From Rossellomorea vietnamensis NBRC 101237 (GTDB lineage: Bacteria > Bacillota > Bacilli > Bacillales > Bacillaceae_B): a stretch of 64,000 nucleotides of DNA. Shown here piece after piece: positions 17,957-28,030 of this stretch. Location: positions 62,001-126,000 of the forward strand of contig NZ_BCVQ01000008.1 in the NCBI RefSeq assembly GCF_001591825.1, written 5' to 3'. The notes below the pieces were generated by a model. The model saw nothing but the letters and a program-made list of their open reading frames with translations, made no database searches and was not told the origin of the DNA. The first letter of the stretch is position 1; each line of letters starts with the position of its first letter. The position numbers were made by a program, and so were the translations under genes.

Positions 17957-19210
17957 ATGAACTCACACTATCCCAAAAACGGACGAGTGATCCTTCATGT
18001 TGATATGAACAGTTTTTATGCCTCTGTGGAGATGGCCTTTGATCCTACTCTGCGGGGGAAACCCCTGGCTATAGCCGGGAATCCCCAGGAAAGACGGGGC
18101 ATCATCGTGACATGCAGCTACGAAGCCAGGGGCTTTGGTGTGAAAACGACGATGCCTCTTTGGGAGGCCAAAAAACTCTGTCCGGATCTGGTTATCATGA
18201 CACCCAACTTCGACCGTTACCGTGCCGCCTCCAAAGGAATATTCGATATCCTCAGACAATATACAGAATTAGTGGAACCCGTGTCGATTGATGAAGGGTA
18301 TCTCGATATTACGGATTCCTTCGAGAAAGGAACTCCATTACAAATTGCCTCGGACATTCAGGCCCAGATCAAGGGTCAGTTAGACCTTCCATGCAGTATA
18401 GGTGTTGCGCCCAATAAATTCCTGGCGAAAACGGCATCAGATATGAAGAAACCTATGGGAATCACCGTGCTGCGTAAAAGGGATATCCCGAATAAGCTGT
18501 GGCCGCTCCCCGTCATTGAAATGCATGGGATTGGTCAGAAGACTGCCGAGAAGCTGAATTCAATCGGTATCCTTACATGCAGCGACCTTGCCCATGCCAA
18601 CGATATCCAGTTGAAGTCATTGCTCGGGATCAATGGTCTCCGTCTTAAAGAGCGAGCCAATGGAATCGACAGAAGGAATGTGGACCCGGAGTCGATTTAT
18701 GATTATAAGAGCGTAGGCAATTCCACAACCTTGCCAAAGGATACCACGAATCAACATGAGCTTTTATTAGTTGTAGAAAAGCTGTGTGCAAAGGTATCGT
18801 CGCGACTTCAACAAAAAGATGTACTGGGAACGACGATCCAGCTGATGATCCGGGATAAGTTCAGGAAAACCATCACCAGAAGCAAAAAAGTTGCAAATCC
18901 CATCTATAAAAAAGAAGACCTATTCCACCATGCGAAAGACTTATTCCTGAAGCATTGGGATGGGGATCCTGTAAGGCTCCTGGGGGTCACGGCACAGGAT
19001 GTCGTGGAGAAAAGCGAAGCCACGGAACAGCTGGACTTATTTTCTTATAAGAAAGTCGCCGAAAAGGAGCCACTCTACAACGTATTATCCAAGCTTCATG
19101 ACAAGTTTGGGAAAGATTCCATCTCTCAAGGGATTAAAGCCAAGAATAAGAAAAAGTCATATGACCAGAAACAGGACACAAGCTTCAACAAAGACTTTTT
19201 AAGGGAATGA
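17957..19210 (+). CDS. dinB: DNA polymerase IV (Y-family)
   Basis: A 417-residue translesion polymerase that bypasses damaged template bases with low fidelity. Palm carboxylates are in HVDMNSFYASVE and SIDEGYLD; a helix-hairpin-helix MHGIGQKTAEKLNSIGI and the little-finger domain follow. A beta-clamp binding motif, QLDLF, is near residue 360. This matches B. subtilis YqjH (PolY1) in position and form. No strong ribosome site is seen; translation may depend on the upstream cheW-like gene. Confidence 0.93.
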   Translation: MNSHYPKNGRVILHVDMNSFYASVEMAFDPTLRGKPLAIAGNPQERRGIIVTCSYEARGFGVKTTMPLWEAKKLCPDLVIMTPNFDRYRAASKGIFDILRQYTELVEPVSIDEGYLDITDSFEKGTPLQIASDIQAQIKGQLDLPCSIGVAPNKFLAKTASDMKKPMGITVLRKRDIPNKLWPLPVIEMHGIGQKTAEKLNSIGILTCSDLAHANDIQLKSLLGINGLRLKERANGIDRRNVDPESIYDYKSVGNSTTLPKDTTNQHELLLVVEKLCAKVSSRLQQKDVLGTTIQLMIRDKFRKTITRSKKVANPIYKKEDLFHHAKDLFLKHWDGDPVRLLGVTAQDVVEKSEATEQLDLFSYKKVAEKEPLYNVLSKLHDKFGKDSISQGIKAKNKKKSYDQKQDTSFNKDFLRE

Positions 19211-19373
19211 CAGTTGTGAATGGGGACACCTTATAACAGTGACGTACTTCTCAATCGGATTATTTGCATCAGTGACCCATTCTTGTTAGATTGAAATAGA
19301 CTCCGGTCATTCATTTGATGAAATTGAAGAAGTAATGAAATCATGATTCTATAGATGAAAGGACGTTGATGTT

Positions 19374-20780
19374 ATGGCTCAGGAAATTGGTGTTATCGGA
19401 TTAGCCGTTATGGGTAAAAACTTGGCATGGAATATTGAAAGCAGGGGATACTCTGTTTCTGTGTACAATCGTTCCAGTGAGAAAACGGAAGAAATGATGA
19501 ACGAATCGAAGGGCAAGAATGTCAATCCTACATATTCAATCGAGGAATTTGTCAACTCGTTGGAAAAACCACGCAAGATTCTTTTGATGGTCAAAGCGGG
19601 AAACCCGACAGATGCCACCATCGAACAATTAAAGCCCTATCTTGAAAAAGGTGATATCCTGATTGATGGGGGAAATACGTTCTTCGAGGATACCCGTCGA
19701 CGCAATCAGGAACTAAGCGAACTTGGCATTCATTTTATCGGAACGGGTGTGTCCGGTGGGGAGGAAGGTGCCCTGACAGGTCCTTCCATCATGCCTGGAG
19801 GACAGAAGGAAGCATATGATCTCGTGGCTCCTATCCTGAAAGATATCGCAGCGAAGGTTGACGGAGACCCTTGTACGACGTATATCGGTCCCGACGGTGC
19901 TGGCCACTATGTGAAAATGGTGCACAACGGTATCGAATACGGAGATATGCAGCTGATCGCGGAATCCTACTTCCTCATGAAAAATGTCCTTGGCTTAAGT
20001 GCAGAAGAACTTCATGAAGTGTTTGCGGATTGGAATGAAGGTGAGCTTGACAGCTATCTCATCGAAATCACAGCCGATATCTTTACGAAGAAAGATGAAG
20101 AAACGGGCAAGCCGATGGTGGATGTCATCCTCGATAAAGCAGGTCAAAAGGGTACGGGGAAATGGACAAGTCAAAGTGCATTGGATCTCGGTGTATCTTT
20201 ACCGATCATCACGGAGTCTGTCTTCGCCCGTTTCATTTCAGCTATTAAGGATGAACGCGTAAAGGCGAGCAAGATGCTGAAAGGTCCAGACACGAAACCA
20301 TTCGATGGTGATAAGAAAGCATTGGTGGAATCGATTCGGAAAGCTCTTTACATGAGTAAGATCTGTTCGTATGCGCAAGGCTTCGCCCAGATGCGTTCTG
20401 CGTCTGATGAGTATAAATGGGATCTTCAATACGGAGATATCGCCATGATCTTCCGCGGAGGCTGTATCATCCGTGCACAGTTCCTGCAGAAGATTAAAGA
20501 AGCATATGACCGTGAATCCAATCTCACTAACCTCTTACTCGATCCTTACTTCAAAGAGATCGTCGAAAGCTACCAATACGCACTCCGTGAAGTCATCAGT
20601 GTAGCCGTCCAGAATGGCGTACCGGTTCCCGGCTTCTCGGCAGCCCTATCTTATTATGACAGCTACCGTACAGAAACGCTTCCTGCGAATTTGATCCAGG
20701 CTCAGCGGGACTACTTTGGTGCTCATACCTACGAACGTGTGGACAAAGAAGGTATTTTCCATACGGAGTGGATGAAATAA
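19374..20780 (+). CDS. gndA: 6-phosphogluconate dehydrogenase (NADP-dependent, decarboxylating)
   Basis: A 468-residue enzyme of the oxidative pentose phosphate pathway, making ribulose 5-phosphate, CO2 and NADPH. The Rossmann motif [12 protein letters not shown], the NRSSEK turn typical of NADP binding, [22 protein letters not shown] and [13 protein letters not shown] are all present. Full length for the GndA (YqjI) form. It lies close to zwf, which points the other way. An intrinsic terminator follows. Confidence 0.96.
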   Translation: MAQEIGVIGLAVMGKNLAWNIESRGYSVSVYNRSSEKTEEMMNESKGKNVNPTYSIEEFVNSLEKPRKILLMVKAGNPTDATIEQLKPYLEKGDILIDGGNTFFEDTRRRNQELSELGIHFIGTGVSGGEEGALTGPSIMPGGQKEAYDLVAPILKDIAAKVDGDPCTTYIGPDGAGHYVKMVHNGIEYGDMQLIAESYFLMKNVLGLSAEELHEVFADWNEGELDSYLIEITADIFTKKDEETGKPMVDVILDKAGQKGTGKWTSQSALDLGVSLPIITESVFARFISAIKDERVKASKMLKGPDTKPFDGDKKALVESIRKALYMSKICSYAQGFAQMRSASDEYKWDLQYGDIAMIFRGGCIIRAQFLQKIKEAYDRESNLTNLLLDPYFKEIVESYQYALREVISVAVQNGVPVPGFSAALSYYDSYRTETLPANLIQAQRDYFGAHTYERVDKEGIFHTEWMK

Positions 20781-20791
20781 TTGAATGATTC

Positions 20792-20824
20792 AAGCCCCTT
20801 TCTGATGAAGAAAGGGGCTTTTAA
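20792..20824 (+). terminator. Terminator after gndA
   Basis: A 12-bp perfect stem AAGCCCCTTTCT/AGAAAGGGGCTT with a short T-containing tail. Confidence 0.82.
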
Positions 20825-20973
20825 TATCATGATGGCGAGTGGATTTACAATATAATACTTAATCCCTTTTGAGAGAATGACATACGGGATGAATATTCGC
20901 CAAACAGATTTCTTTGATTTTCACTTCGGGTTTGAAATAATGAAACTGCATCAAGAAAAGAGGAGGCATTTCA

Positions 20974-22077
20974 ATGAGTCAAACCAATACATCGACAGAA
21001 TCATTATTTAAATCATTCGATAGTGAGAAGCTGCAGTTATCCAACCGTACAGTGATGGCACCGATGACACGGGGCTTTTCACCAAATGGAGTTCCCGGTG
21101 AAGAGGTGGCCGCTTATTATCGCCGAAGAGCTGAAAATGGTGTTGGACTGATTGTCACGGAGGGAACCGGAATCAATCATCCTTCTTCTGTTTCTGGAGC
21201 GAGCATCCCTCTGTTCCATGGCGAAGAATCCCTGAATGGATGGGCAAACGTGGTGAAGGAAGTCCATCAAGCAGGAGGAAAGATCGTTCCACAGCTTTGG
21301 CATGTGGGGATGACCCGTAAAAAGGGGGAGCTTCCAAATGAAGAAGCGTTTCCTGTCGGACCTTCGGGACTGAGTCTTTCAGGTGAAGAAATCACGGAAC
21401 CTATGTCGGAAGAGGAAGTAGTCCAGATGGTGGATGCCTATGCCCAAGCTGCTGCAGATGCGAAACGCATCGGCTTCGATGGCATAGAACTGCACGGGGC
21501 ACACGGCTATTTAATCGATCAGTTTTTCTGGGAGAAGACAAACCGTCGTACTGACCGTTATGGAGGGGATCTGGTCGGCAGAACCCGGTTTGCCGTCGAG
21601 GTGATTGAGGCCTGCCGTCGCGAAGTGGGACCCCATTTCCCGATCATTTTCCGTTTCTCACAATGGAAAATGAATGATTTCGGAGCAAAGCTTGCAAATA
21701 CGCCAGATGAACTGGAGCGTTTTCTAGAGCCTCTAGTGAATGCAGGAGTAGATATTTTCCATTGCTCCACACGCCGCTTTTGGGAGCCGGAATTTGAAGG
21801 ATCGGACTTGAATCTAGCCGGTTGGACAAAGAAGCTCACAGGTAAACCGGTTATATCTGTGGGATCCGTTGGTCTGGACGGTGAGTTCACCAGCTTCTCG
21901 GGTGCAGGTACGACTAGCCTGGATGGTCTGATCGAGAGACTGGACCGCGGAGATTTCGACCTGGTCGCAATCGGACGCTCACTCCTTCAGGATCCTGAAT
22001 GGGTGAGGAAAGTGGAAGAAGGCAAGGCGGATGACCTGCTGCCGTTTGATAAGGAAGCCCTGAAAAAGTTGTATTAA
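20974..22077 (+). CDS. NADH:flavin oxidoreductase, Old Yellow Enzyme family
   Basis: A 367-residue FMN-dependent ene-reductase-like protein with a TIM barrel. [42 protein letters not shown] and LVAIGRSLLQDPEWV are family marks. It has Thr where the YqjM class has its redox-tuning Cys, so it belongs to another OYE branch than namA at 27 kb. Natural substrate unknown; alpha,beta-unsaturated carbonyls are typical. It is not in this place in B. subtilis, so it is a local addition between gndA and zwf. Confidence 0.85.
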   Translation: MSQTNTSTESLFKSFDSEKLQLSNRTVMAPMTRGFSPNGVPGEEVAAYYRRRAENGVGLIVTEGTGINHPSSVSGASIPLFHGEESLNGWANVVKEVHQAGGKIVPQLWHVGMTRKKGELPNEEAFPVGPSGLSLSGEEITEPMSEEEVVQMVDAYAQAAADAKRIGFDGIELHGAHGYLIDQFFWEKTNRRTDRYGGDLVGRTRFAVEVIEACRREVGPHFPIIFRFSQWKMNDFGAKLANTPDELERFLEPLVNAGVDIFHCSTRRFWEPEFEGSDLNLAGWTKKLTGKPVISVGSVGLDGEFTSFSGAGTTSLDGLIERLDRGDFDLVAIGRSLLQDPEWVRKVEEGKADDLLPFDKEALKKLY

Positions 22078-22087
22078 AGGAGTGCCG

Positions 22088-22117
22088 GGTGTCTCTAATG
22101 AGGCACCTGTTTTTTTG
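22088..22117 (+). terminator. Terminator after the OYE gene
   Basis: GGTGTCTC pairs with GAGGCACC (one G-U pair) over a 4-base loop, followed by a run of T. Confidence 0.8.
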
Positions 22118-22124
22118 TTTACAA

Positions 22125-22157
22125 TAAAAAAAATCTCCCCGGCAGTTAGCCGGAGAG
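22125..22157 (-). terminator. Terminator for the zwf-cyclase transcript
   Basis: Read on the minus strand, CTCTCCGGC and GCCGGGGAG pair (one mismatch or G-U) and are followed by a run of T. Confidence 0.82.
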
Positions 22158-22172
22158 TTCTATATCTACCTT

Positions 22173-22793
22173 TTACCCGATCATTTCATCAAACAGCAAG
22201 ACACGTGCCGGTGATGCATCGGTATTTTGAATTTTTAGTGGGGCCGCCACCATGAAGTATTGGCCGGCTTTGATGTCTTTCAACTGAAGGCCTTCCATGA
22301 TGATGACGCCGCTTCCCATCAGGCTGCGGTGAGTGGGGTGACCTTCCTGGGCCCGCTCGATTCCAAGTGCATCGATCCCGACGCCTGCAATCTTTTTATC
22401 AGCCAGGTATGCGGCAGCATCTTCTGCTACATAGATGAAGTCAAAGTTGAATTCAGTATCCCATGAATTCTTCGTTTTGAAGAGGATGAAGTCATTCTCT
22501 TCAATCTCTAATCCTTCAATATCCTTCAGGCTGATTTTTTCATCGACTTCCGTTACATCAAATACTTTGACAGGGCGGACGAGCTTCTCGATATCGATCG
22601 TTTCAATCGTCTCGCCGTCGTTGATCATGTGAAGGGGAGCGTCGACATGAGTTCCTGTATGGACATCCATTGAGAGTCTTGACTCCGTCACATGTCCGTT
22701 CGTATTGGTTTCAATACTCGGTTGTTTTTCAGGTTTGTTCTTGTACACGGGCATCCCGTTAAAGATCGGGGCAGTTACGTCATAAATTTTCAT
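22173..22793 (-). CDS. Cyclase family protein (kynurenine formamidase-like)
   Basis: A 206-residue metal-dependent hydrolase-fold protein. The family motif HTGTHVDAPLH is near residue 50, and a second His/Glu site lies further on. Members include bacterial kynurenine formamidase (KynB), but many act on other cyclic or amide substrates; no kynurenine genes are nearby, so the reaction is open. GTG 22802 is in frame; ATG 22793 is better placed after AAAGGTG. It begins 17 bases past the zwf stop and is likely its operon partner. Confidence 0.8.
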   Translation of the reverse strand: MKIYDVTAPIFNGMPVYKNKPEKQPSIETNTNGHVTESRLSMDVHTGTHVDAPLHMINDGETIETIDIEKLVRPVKVFDVTEVDEKISLKDIEGLEIEENDFILFKTKNSWDTEFNFDFIYVAEDAAAYLADKKIAGVGIDALGIERAQEGHPTHRSLMGSGVIIMEGLQLKDIKAGQYFMVAAPLKIQNTDASPARVLLFDEMIG

Positions 22794-22809
22794 AGGTTCC
22801 ACACCTTTC

Positions 22810-24318
22810 TTAGCATTGGTCTACATCAAGGTTGGCAATTGGCCACCAGGAGAAGCCGTCTTTTGCGAGCAGGTTGTCAGCTGCTTTCGGACCCATCGAA
22901 CCTGCTTCGTAGTTCGGGAATTCTCCGTCACGAGTATGTTCCCATACTTCAGAGATTTTGTCGACAAATGCCCAGGATAGTTTCACTTCATCCCAGTGTG
23001 TGAAATTCGTGGCATCCCCACGAAGACAATCGAATAAGAGCTTTTCATATGCTTCCGGTGTGTTCATTCCATCTACGCTATTGTTGGCAAAGTTCAGTTT
23101 CACTGGAGTCGTTTCGATATTCTGTCCGGATTTTTTCACGTTCAGATGAAGGGTGATTCCCTCTTCCGGCTGGATGTGAATGACAAGCAAGTTTGGTGCC
23201 AGTGGCTTGTCCGGGTTGTAATATAGGTTCATTGGGATGTCTTTGAACTGGATGACGATCTTCGTTGATTTGGTCTCCATTCTTTTTCCGGTACGGATGT
23301 AGAACGGGACACCTGCCCAACGGAAGTTATCAATCATCAATTTACCGGCAACATAGGTTTCCGTATTGGACTGTTCATCGACGTTTTCTGCTTCACGGTA
23401 ACCAGGAAGAGCTTCATTTCCTGCTTTTCCAGGACCATATTGACCCCTTACGAAGTAGTCCTTGACTTCATCCTGTTCAAACGGACGAAGGGAACGCAAC
23501 ACGCGTACCTTTTCACTGCGGATTTCATCCGTCGTCAATTTGATCGGAGGCTCCATGGCAAGTAATGCCACCATTTGAAGCAGGTGGTTTTGTACCATAT
23601 CGCGAAGGGCTCCGCTTTTTTCGTAATAACGGCCGCGGTCTTCCACACCAAGCTCTTCGGATGAAGTGACCTGGATATTGGAAATATAACGGTTGTTCCA
23701 GAGTGGCTCGAACATGGCGTTTGAGAATCGGATGACTTCGATGTTCTGCACCATTTCTTTACCAAGATAGTGATCGATACGATAAATCTGATCCTCGGAG
23801 AATGATTCACGGATCTGGCTGTTCAACTTTTCGGCTGAAGGCAGGTCGTGACCGAATGGTTTCTCGATCACAAGTCGCTGGAAGCCTTTTGTATCGGTTA
23901 AGCCTTGATTTTTCAACTGTTCCGTAATCGTCCCGAAGAATTCAGGAGCCATCGCTAAGTAGAAAACGCGATTGCCTTCTAATTCATATGTTTCATCGAG
24001 CTCATCGGATAAGTTCTTCAATGCTTTATATGAATCACTGTTGGATACATCATTCGGCTGATAATAGAAATGTGACACAAACTCATCGATGTTCTCATCA
24101 CTGCCTAACGCTTTATGTACCGATGTTTTTACATGCTCCTGGAATTCTTCATTTGACCATTCGCGTCGTGCCACACCTACAACGGCAAATCGCTTTGAGA
24201 TTTTTCCTTTGCGGAACAGATGATAAAGAGATGGATATAGTTTTCTTTTCGCTAGATCACCTGTCGCTCCGAAAATCGTAATCAGAGATGTTGGTGTAGT
24301 TGAATTATTCAATGTCAT
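22810..24318 (-). CDS. zwf: Glucose-6-phosphate 1-dehydrogenase
   Basis: A 502-residue enzyme opening the oxidative pentose phosphate pathway and producing NADPH. The NADP-binding IFGATGDLAKRKLYP, the active-site RIDHYLGKEMVQN (catalytic His region) and FYIRTGKRM are present. The ATG at 24318 sits only two bases from a GAGG element, so the TTG two codons in (24312) could be the true start; the protein is the same otherwise. It faces gndA, with the OYE and cyclase genes between. Confidence 0.95.
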   Translation of the reverse strand: MTLNNSTTPTSLITIFGATGDLAKRKLYPSLYHLFRKGKISKRFAVVGVARREWSNEEFQEHVKTSVHKALGSDENIDEFVSHFYYQPNDVSNSDSYKALKNLSDELDETYELEGNRVFYLAMAPEFFGTITEQLKNQGLTDTKGFQRLVIEKPFGHDLPSAEKLNSQIRESFSEDQIYRIDHYLGKEMVQNIEVIRFSNAMFEPLWNNRYISNIQVTSSEELGVEDRGRYYEKSGALRDMVQNHLLQMVALLAMEPPIKLTTDEIRSEKVRVLRSLRPFEQDEVKDYFVRGQYGPGKAGNEALPGYREAENVDEQSNTETYVAGKLMIDNFRWAGVPFYIRTGKRMETKSTKIVIQFKDIPMNLYYNPDKPLAPNLLVIHIQPEEGITLHLNVKKSGQNIETTPVKLNFANNSVDGMNTPEAYEKLLFDCLRGDATNFTHWDEVKLSWAFVDKISEVWEHTRDGEFPNYEAGSMGPKAADNLLAKDGFSWWPIANLDVDQC

Positions 24319-24598
24319 GACCTCACTTTATCTTGTTGTAACCCTTATTTATGCGTTTCTTCTTATTTAATATCCTATACAATTACTTAATTTTAAAGAC
24401 TTCTCATTCATTTAGCAAATGATATGCTGAGGACTTTTTCTGCGTATATGCATGAAAACGTTTTATCTTTTTTGCAAACATCTTCGTCATTATGTTGGCT
24501 TTAATTTTCATTCTTATAACTCATTTTGAGGGAAAGGGTAAAATAGGGGCGATTATGCTAAAATGGAGACAGAATAGCTCATCTGAGGAGTGATGACA

Positions 24599-25525
24599 GT
24601 GGAATTATTATTTCTGGGTACGGGTGCAGGGGTACCGGCCAAGCTCCGCAATGTAACCAGTATCGCTTTGAAATTACTGGAGGAACGCGGTGCGGTTTGG
24701 CTTTTTGATTGTGGGGAAGCCACCCAGCATCAAATTTTACATACAAGCTTGAAACCAAGAAGAATCGAAAAGATCTTCATTACCCACCTGCATGGTGATC
24801 ACATATACGGGCTGCCGGGGTTACTCGGGAGCCGTTCCTTCCAGGGAGGGGAAACAAAACTGACGGTATACGGCCCTAAGGGGATCAAGGAGTTTATCGA
24901 GGTTTCCCTCTCAGTCAGCAGGACCCACCTTCAATATCCCCTTGAAGTGGTGGAAATCGAGGAAGGGGTCATCTTTCAAGATGAAGGGTTCAGTGTAGAA
25001 GCAATGGGACTCGACCATGCTCTTCCTACTTTCGGCTATCGTGTAATTGAAAAAGATAAGCCCGGTGTCCTTCAAGTGGATCAATTACGTGAAAGGGGCG
25101 TTCAACCAGGGCCCCTTTATAAGAAATTAAAATGTGGTGAAACGGTTCGGCTGGAAGACGGAACGGAGGTTGATGGAAAGGATTTTCTCGGACCTTCGAT
25201 TCCTGGACGGGTGGTTACAATTCTTGGAGATACAAGATTTTGTTCCAATGCGATGGAACTTTCTAAGGATGCAGATGTCCTTGTTCATGAAGCGACCTTT
25301 AACCGGGATCAAGAAGAGATGGCCCGGGAGTATTATCATTCCACGACAAAACAGGCTGGAGAGACCGCTCTTTTAGCCGGGGCCCGACGCCTTTTCCTAA
25401 CCCACATTTCTTCCCGGTATGCCAAGGAATCATGGGAAGAATTGGAGAAGGAAGCAAGGGACGTCTTCCCGGAAAGCTATATGGCAAGGGATTTCATGGA
25501 GTACGTCATACCTTTAAAGAAATAG
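24599..25525 (+). CDS. rnz: Ribonuclease Z (tRNA 3' endonuclease)
   Basis: A 308-residue zinc-dependent beta-lactamase-fold nuclease that removes tRNA 3' trailers, chiefly of tRNAs lacking an encoded CCA. THLHGDH (His63, His65, Asp67, His68), DTRFC and HISSRY supply metal ligands, and the region of residues 150-200 contains the exosite arm. In-frame GTG 24590 and ATG 24593 overlap the TGAGGAG ribosome site itself, so GTG 24599, eight bases beyond it, is the start and yields the usual (M)[10 protein letters not shown] beginning. Confidence 0.93.
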   Translation: MELLFLGTGAGVPAKLRNVTSIALKLLEERGAVWLFDCGEATQHQILHTSLKPRRIEKIFITHLHGDHIYGLPGLLGSRSFQGGETKLTVYGPKGIKEFIEVSLSVSRTHLQYPLEVVEIEEGVIFQDEGFSVEAMGLDHALPTFGYRVIEKDKPGVLQVDQLRERGVQPGPLYKKLKCGETVRLEDGTEVDGKDFLGPSIPGRVVTILGDTRFCSNAMELSKDADVLVHEATFNRDQEEMAREYYHSTTKQAGETALLAGARRLFLTHISSRYAKESWEELEKEARDVFPESYMARDFMEYVIPLKK

Positions 25526-25536
25526 GAGGGGTATAA

Positions 25537-26076
25537 ATGAAGGAGATCTATATCGTCCGTCATGCAAAAGCGGAAGGACAGCCCTTTCATGCATCGTTAA
25601 CGATGGAGGGGGAACGTCAGGCACGTCAGTTAGCGTCCTTTTTAGAAAACCGATCCATTCAAGCGATTTATTCAAGCCCCTTCAAAAGGGCACTGGACAC
25701 CATCGCGCCTTTTGCTGATCGTTCAGGCCTCCGGGTACAGGAGGACAACAGACTGGGAGAAAGGGTGTTGAGCGATCAGGATCTTCCTGATTGGATGGAA
25801 AAGTTAAAGATGAGCTTTGAAGATTTCTCTCTGTCATTACCTGGCGGGGAATCCAATCAAATGGCGATGGAACGGGCAGGGTCCTTCGTCGATGAAGTGA
25901 TGGGAAAAGAAGAGGAACACATTGTCTGTGTGAGTCATGGTAATTTAACGACGCTGCTCCTCAAGTTATTTGATGAAAGCTATGGATACAATGAACTGTT
26001 CGCTCTATCCAATCCGGACGTCTACCTTGTCAGGCTGGAGGGGGACCGCGCTTCTGTACAGCGTGTTTGGGAGTAG
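25537..26076 (+). CDS. Histidine phosphatase family protein
   Basis: A 179-residue phosphoglycerate-mutase-like phosphatase. It has the catalytic RHA motif at the N-terminus (IVRHAKAEG), YSSPFKRALDT with the second Arg, and VSHGNLTTLLL with the second catalytic His. The substrate cannot be told; relatives act on sugar phosphates, nucleotides or alpha-ribazole phosphate. It starts 11 bases after rnz behind AGGAGGGG and is probably co-transcribed. Confidence 0.82.
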   Translation: MKEIYIVRHAKAEGQPFHASLTMEGERQARQLASFLENRSIQAIYSSPFKRALDTIAPFADRSGLRVQEDNRLGERVLSDQDLPDWMEKLKMSFEDFSLSLPGGESNQMAMERAGSFVDEVMGKEEEHIVCVSHGNLTTLLLKLFDESYGYNELFALSNPDVYLVRLEGDRASVQRVWE

Positions 26077-26108
26077 GAAATGCTTTAAACAGAAAAAGGG
26101 GAATCGAG

Positions 26109-26864
26109 ATGAATTCATTTACATTTGAACATATATATAATCCTGGTCACGTTATAGCCGAAAACGCTCTTTATCTACATATTCATTATCCGGAAATGCT
26201 GACGCGGTATGATAGTAACTTTCTTGCATTTAAGAAACAGCCGACACTTGAAGAATTTATGGAAGCCGCCCGTTTTTTACGGAAATTCCATCAGGCAAAC
26301 GGCCAGAAGCATGTAAAGTTCCTTCTTCCTCAAGATCACACACCTTCGGAAGAACTGAGGGACCATTTTAAACAAGAGGGATATGACGTCGGATTCAATG
26401 AACTTTATTCCATTGCACCAGATCAATTCCCATCGGTGGAAATGAATCCTGATATAGAAGTCAAGGAAGTAGGCAAGGAAGAACTCCAGGATTATCTTTC
26501 TTTTCAGTATGAGCAGGACATGGACTATGGTCCGGATTTTGCCGACCAAAAGGTGGATATGCATAAGCGGAATTTTGAAAATCCCCGTATCATGCAGCTT
26601 CTGGCTTTCTATAAAGGGACACCGGCCGGATCCGTGGATGTGATCATCGAAGAAGATTCAGCGGAAATAGACGGTTTGATGGTACACGAATCGTTTCAAA
26701 AGAAGGGGATCGGAAGCAGGCTGCAACGGTATGTCATGGAACGGTTCCCTGACAAGTTTATCATCCTGGTTGCGGACGGGGAAGATACGCCAAGACAGAT
26801 GTACCAAAAGCAGAATTACCGTTATCTAGGGTTCAGATATGAAGTACAGAAGGTGTATGAATAA
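26109..26864 (+). CDS. GNAT family N-acetyltransferase
   Basis: A 251-residue protein with a C-terminal GNAT domain. The acetyl-CoA loop is in FQKKGIGSRLQRYVM (about residues 197-211). The N-terminal half, about 120 residues, is not recognisable to me. An upstream in-frame TTG at 26067 overlaps the phosphatase gene; the ATG at 26109, after AAAAGGGG, is more likely. Substrate unknown. Confidence 0.75.
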   Translation: MNSFTFEHIYNPGHVIAENALYLHIHYPEMLTRYDSNFLAFKKQPTLEEFMEAARFLRKFHQANGQKHVKFLLPQDHTPSEELRDHFKQEGYDVGFNELYSIAPDQFPSVEMNPDIEVKEVGKEELQDYLSFQYEQDMDYGPDFADQKVDMHKRNFENPRIMQLLAFYKGTPAGSVDVIIEEDSAEIDGLMVHESFQKKGIGSRLQRYVMERFPDKFIILVADGEDTPRQMYQKQNYRYLGFRYEVQKVYE

Positions 26865-26867
26865 ATA

Positions 26868-26904
26868 AAACAAGAGGGTGGACTTCTGGTCCACCCTCTT
26901 GTTT
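26868..26904. terminator. Bidirectional terminator between GNAT and namA
   Basis: A 16-bp perfect stem, AAACAAGAGGGTGGAC and its complement, lies between convergent genes, with A- and T-rich sides. Confidence 0.82.
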
Positions 26905-26913
26905 GCGTATTTT

Positions 26914-27933
26914 TTATTTCCAGCCGCGCTCATACTGTTTAGGTGCTTCGATTTCAACACCGAGCTCTTTGGCCGCCGTTCTCGGCCAGTAAGGGTCCCG
27001 AAGCAATTCCCGTGCAAGGAGGACGAGGTCCGCCCGTTCATTTTGCAGGATTTCTTCCGCCTGGATGCCTGTTGTAATCAGTCCAACCGCACCCGTGTCA
27101 ATGTCGGCTCCGTTCTTGATGGTCTCGGCAAGCTTCACCTGATAGCCGGGGAATACCGGGATCCGTGCCGGTACAAGTGCGCCTGAGCTGACATCGATCA
27201 AATCGACGCCTTGCTCTTTCATCCATTGTGCAAATACGACGTAGTCCTCGACGTCCAGGCCTTCGTCGTTATAGTCTTTGGCAGAAACCCTCACAAGCAG
27301 TGGTCCGTCCCATACTTGTTGAATACCGTCAATGATTTCACGGAGGAAACGGTAGCGGTTTTCTGCCGATCCCCCGTATTCATCTGTTCGTTTATTGGAC
27401 AGGGGAGAGAGGAACTCGTTGATGAGATATCCGTGGGCTCCGTGAATTTCAATCACATCAAAGCCCGCTTTCTTCGCTCTTTCGGCCCCTTTGATGAATG
27501 CGGTGACGGTTTCTTTCACATCATCTGCTGTCATTTCAACAGGCGTTTTCATTTCATCGTTAAATGGAAGGGCTGATGGAGCAAGGATATCTCCTTCGAG
27601 TACCGCTTTTCTTCCGGCATGGGCAAGCTGGATACCGGTCTTTGCCCCCTGCTCTTTCATCAGATCCACCAACTCTTTTAAGCCTTCAATCTGTTCGTCA
27701 TTCCAGATCCCCAAATCCTGTGGGGAGATCCTTCCCTGTGGTGTAACCGCTGTCGCTTCCAGGATGATGAGTCCGACTCCGCCTACAGCACGGCTCGTAT
27801 AGTGGGTGCGATGCCAGTTTTCGACTTTTCCATCTTCATGGTGGGAAGAGTACATGCACATGGGTGCCATGACGATTCGATTCTTCAATTCAACATTTTT
27901 AAGTTTATATGGTTCGAATAGCTTTGCGTTCAT
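26914..27933 (-). CDS. namA: NADPH dehydrogenase NamA (YqjM-type ene-reductase)
   Basis: A 339-residue FMN-dependent Old Yellow Enzyme that reduces activated C=C bonds and some nitro compounds, thought to act in detoxification and oxidative stress. It has the YqjM class marks: Cys26 and Tyr28 in [31 protein letters not shown], and a C-terminal QYERGW whose Arg reaches the neighbouring subunit. TTG 27939 is in frame, but ATG 27933 follows AAAGGTG at the right distance and gives the family N-terminus. Confidence 0.94.
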   Translation of the reverse strand: MNAKLFEPYKLKNVELKNRIVMAPMCMYSSHHEDGKVENWHRTHYTSRAVGGVGLIILEATAVTPQGRISPQDLGIWNDEQIEGLKELVDLMKEQGAKTGIQLAHAGRKAVLEGDILAPSALPFNDEMKTPVEMTADDVKETVTAFIKGAERAKKAGFDVIEIHGAHGYLINEFLSPLSNKRTDEYGGSAENRYRFLREIIDGIQQVWDGPLLVRVSAKDYNDEGLDVEDYVVFAQWMKEQGVDLIDVSSGALVPARIPVFPGYQVKLAETIKNGADIDTGAVGLITTGIQAEEILQNERADLVLLARELLRDPYWPRTAAKELGVEIEAPKQYERGWK

Positions 27934-28030
27934 TTCCAATCACCTTTCCATGAGGAATTTATTTCGGGTTTCTAAACAGTAATTCATCATGAGTATACCA
28001 ACATCACTTTTGACGGAAAAGGAATGTGCT

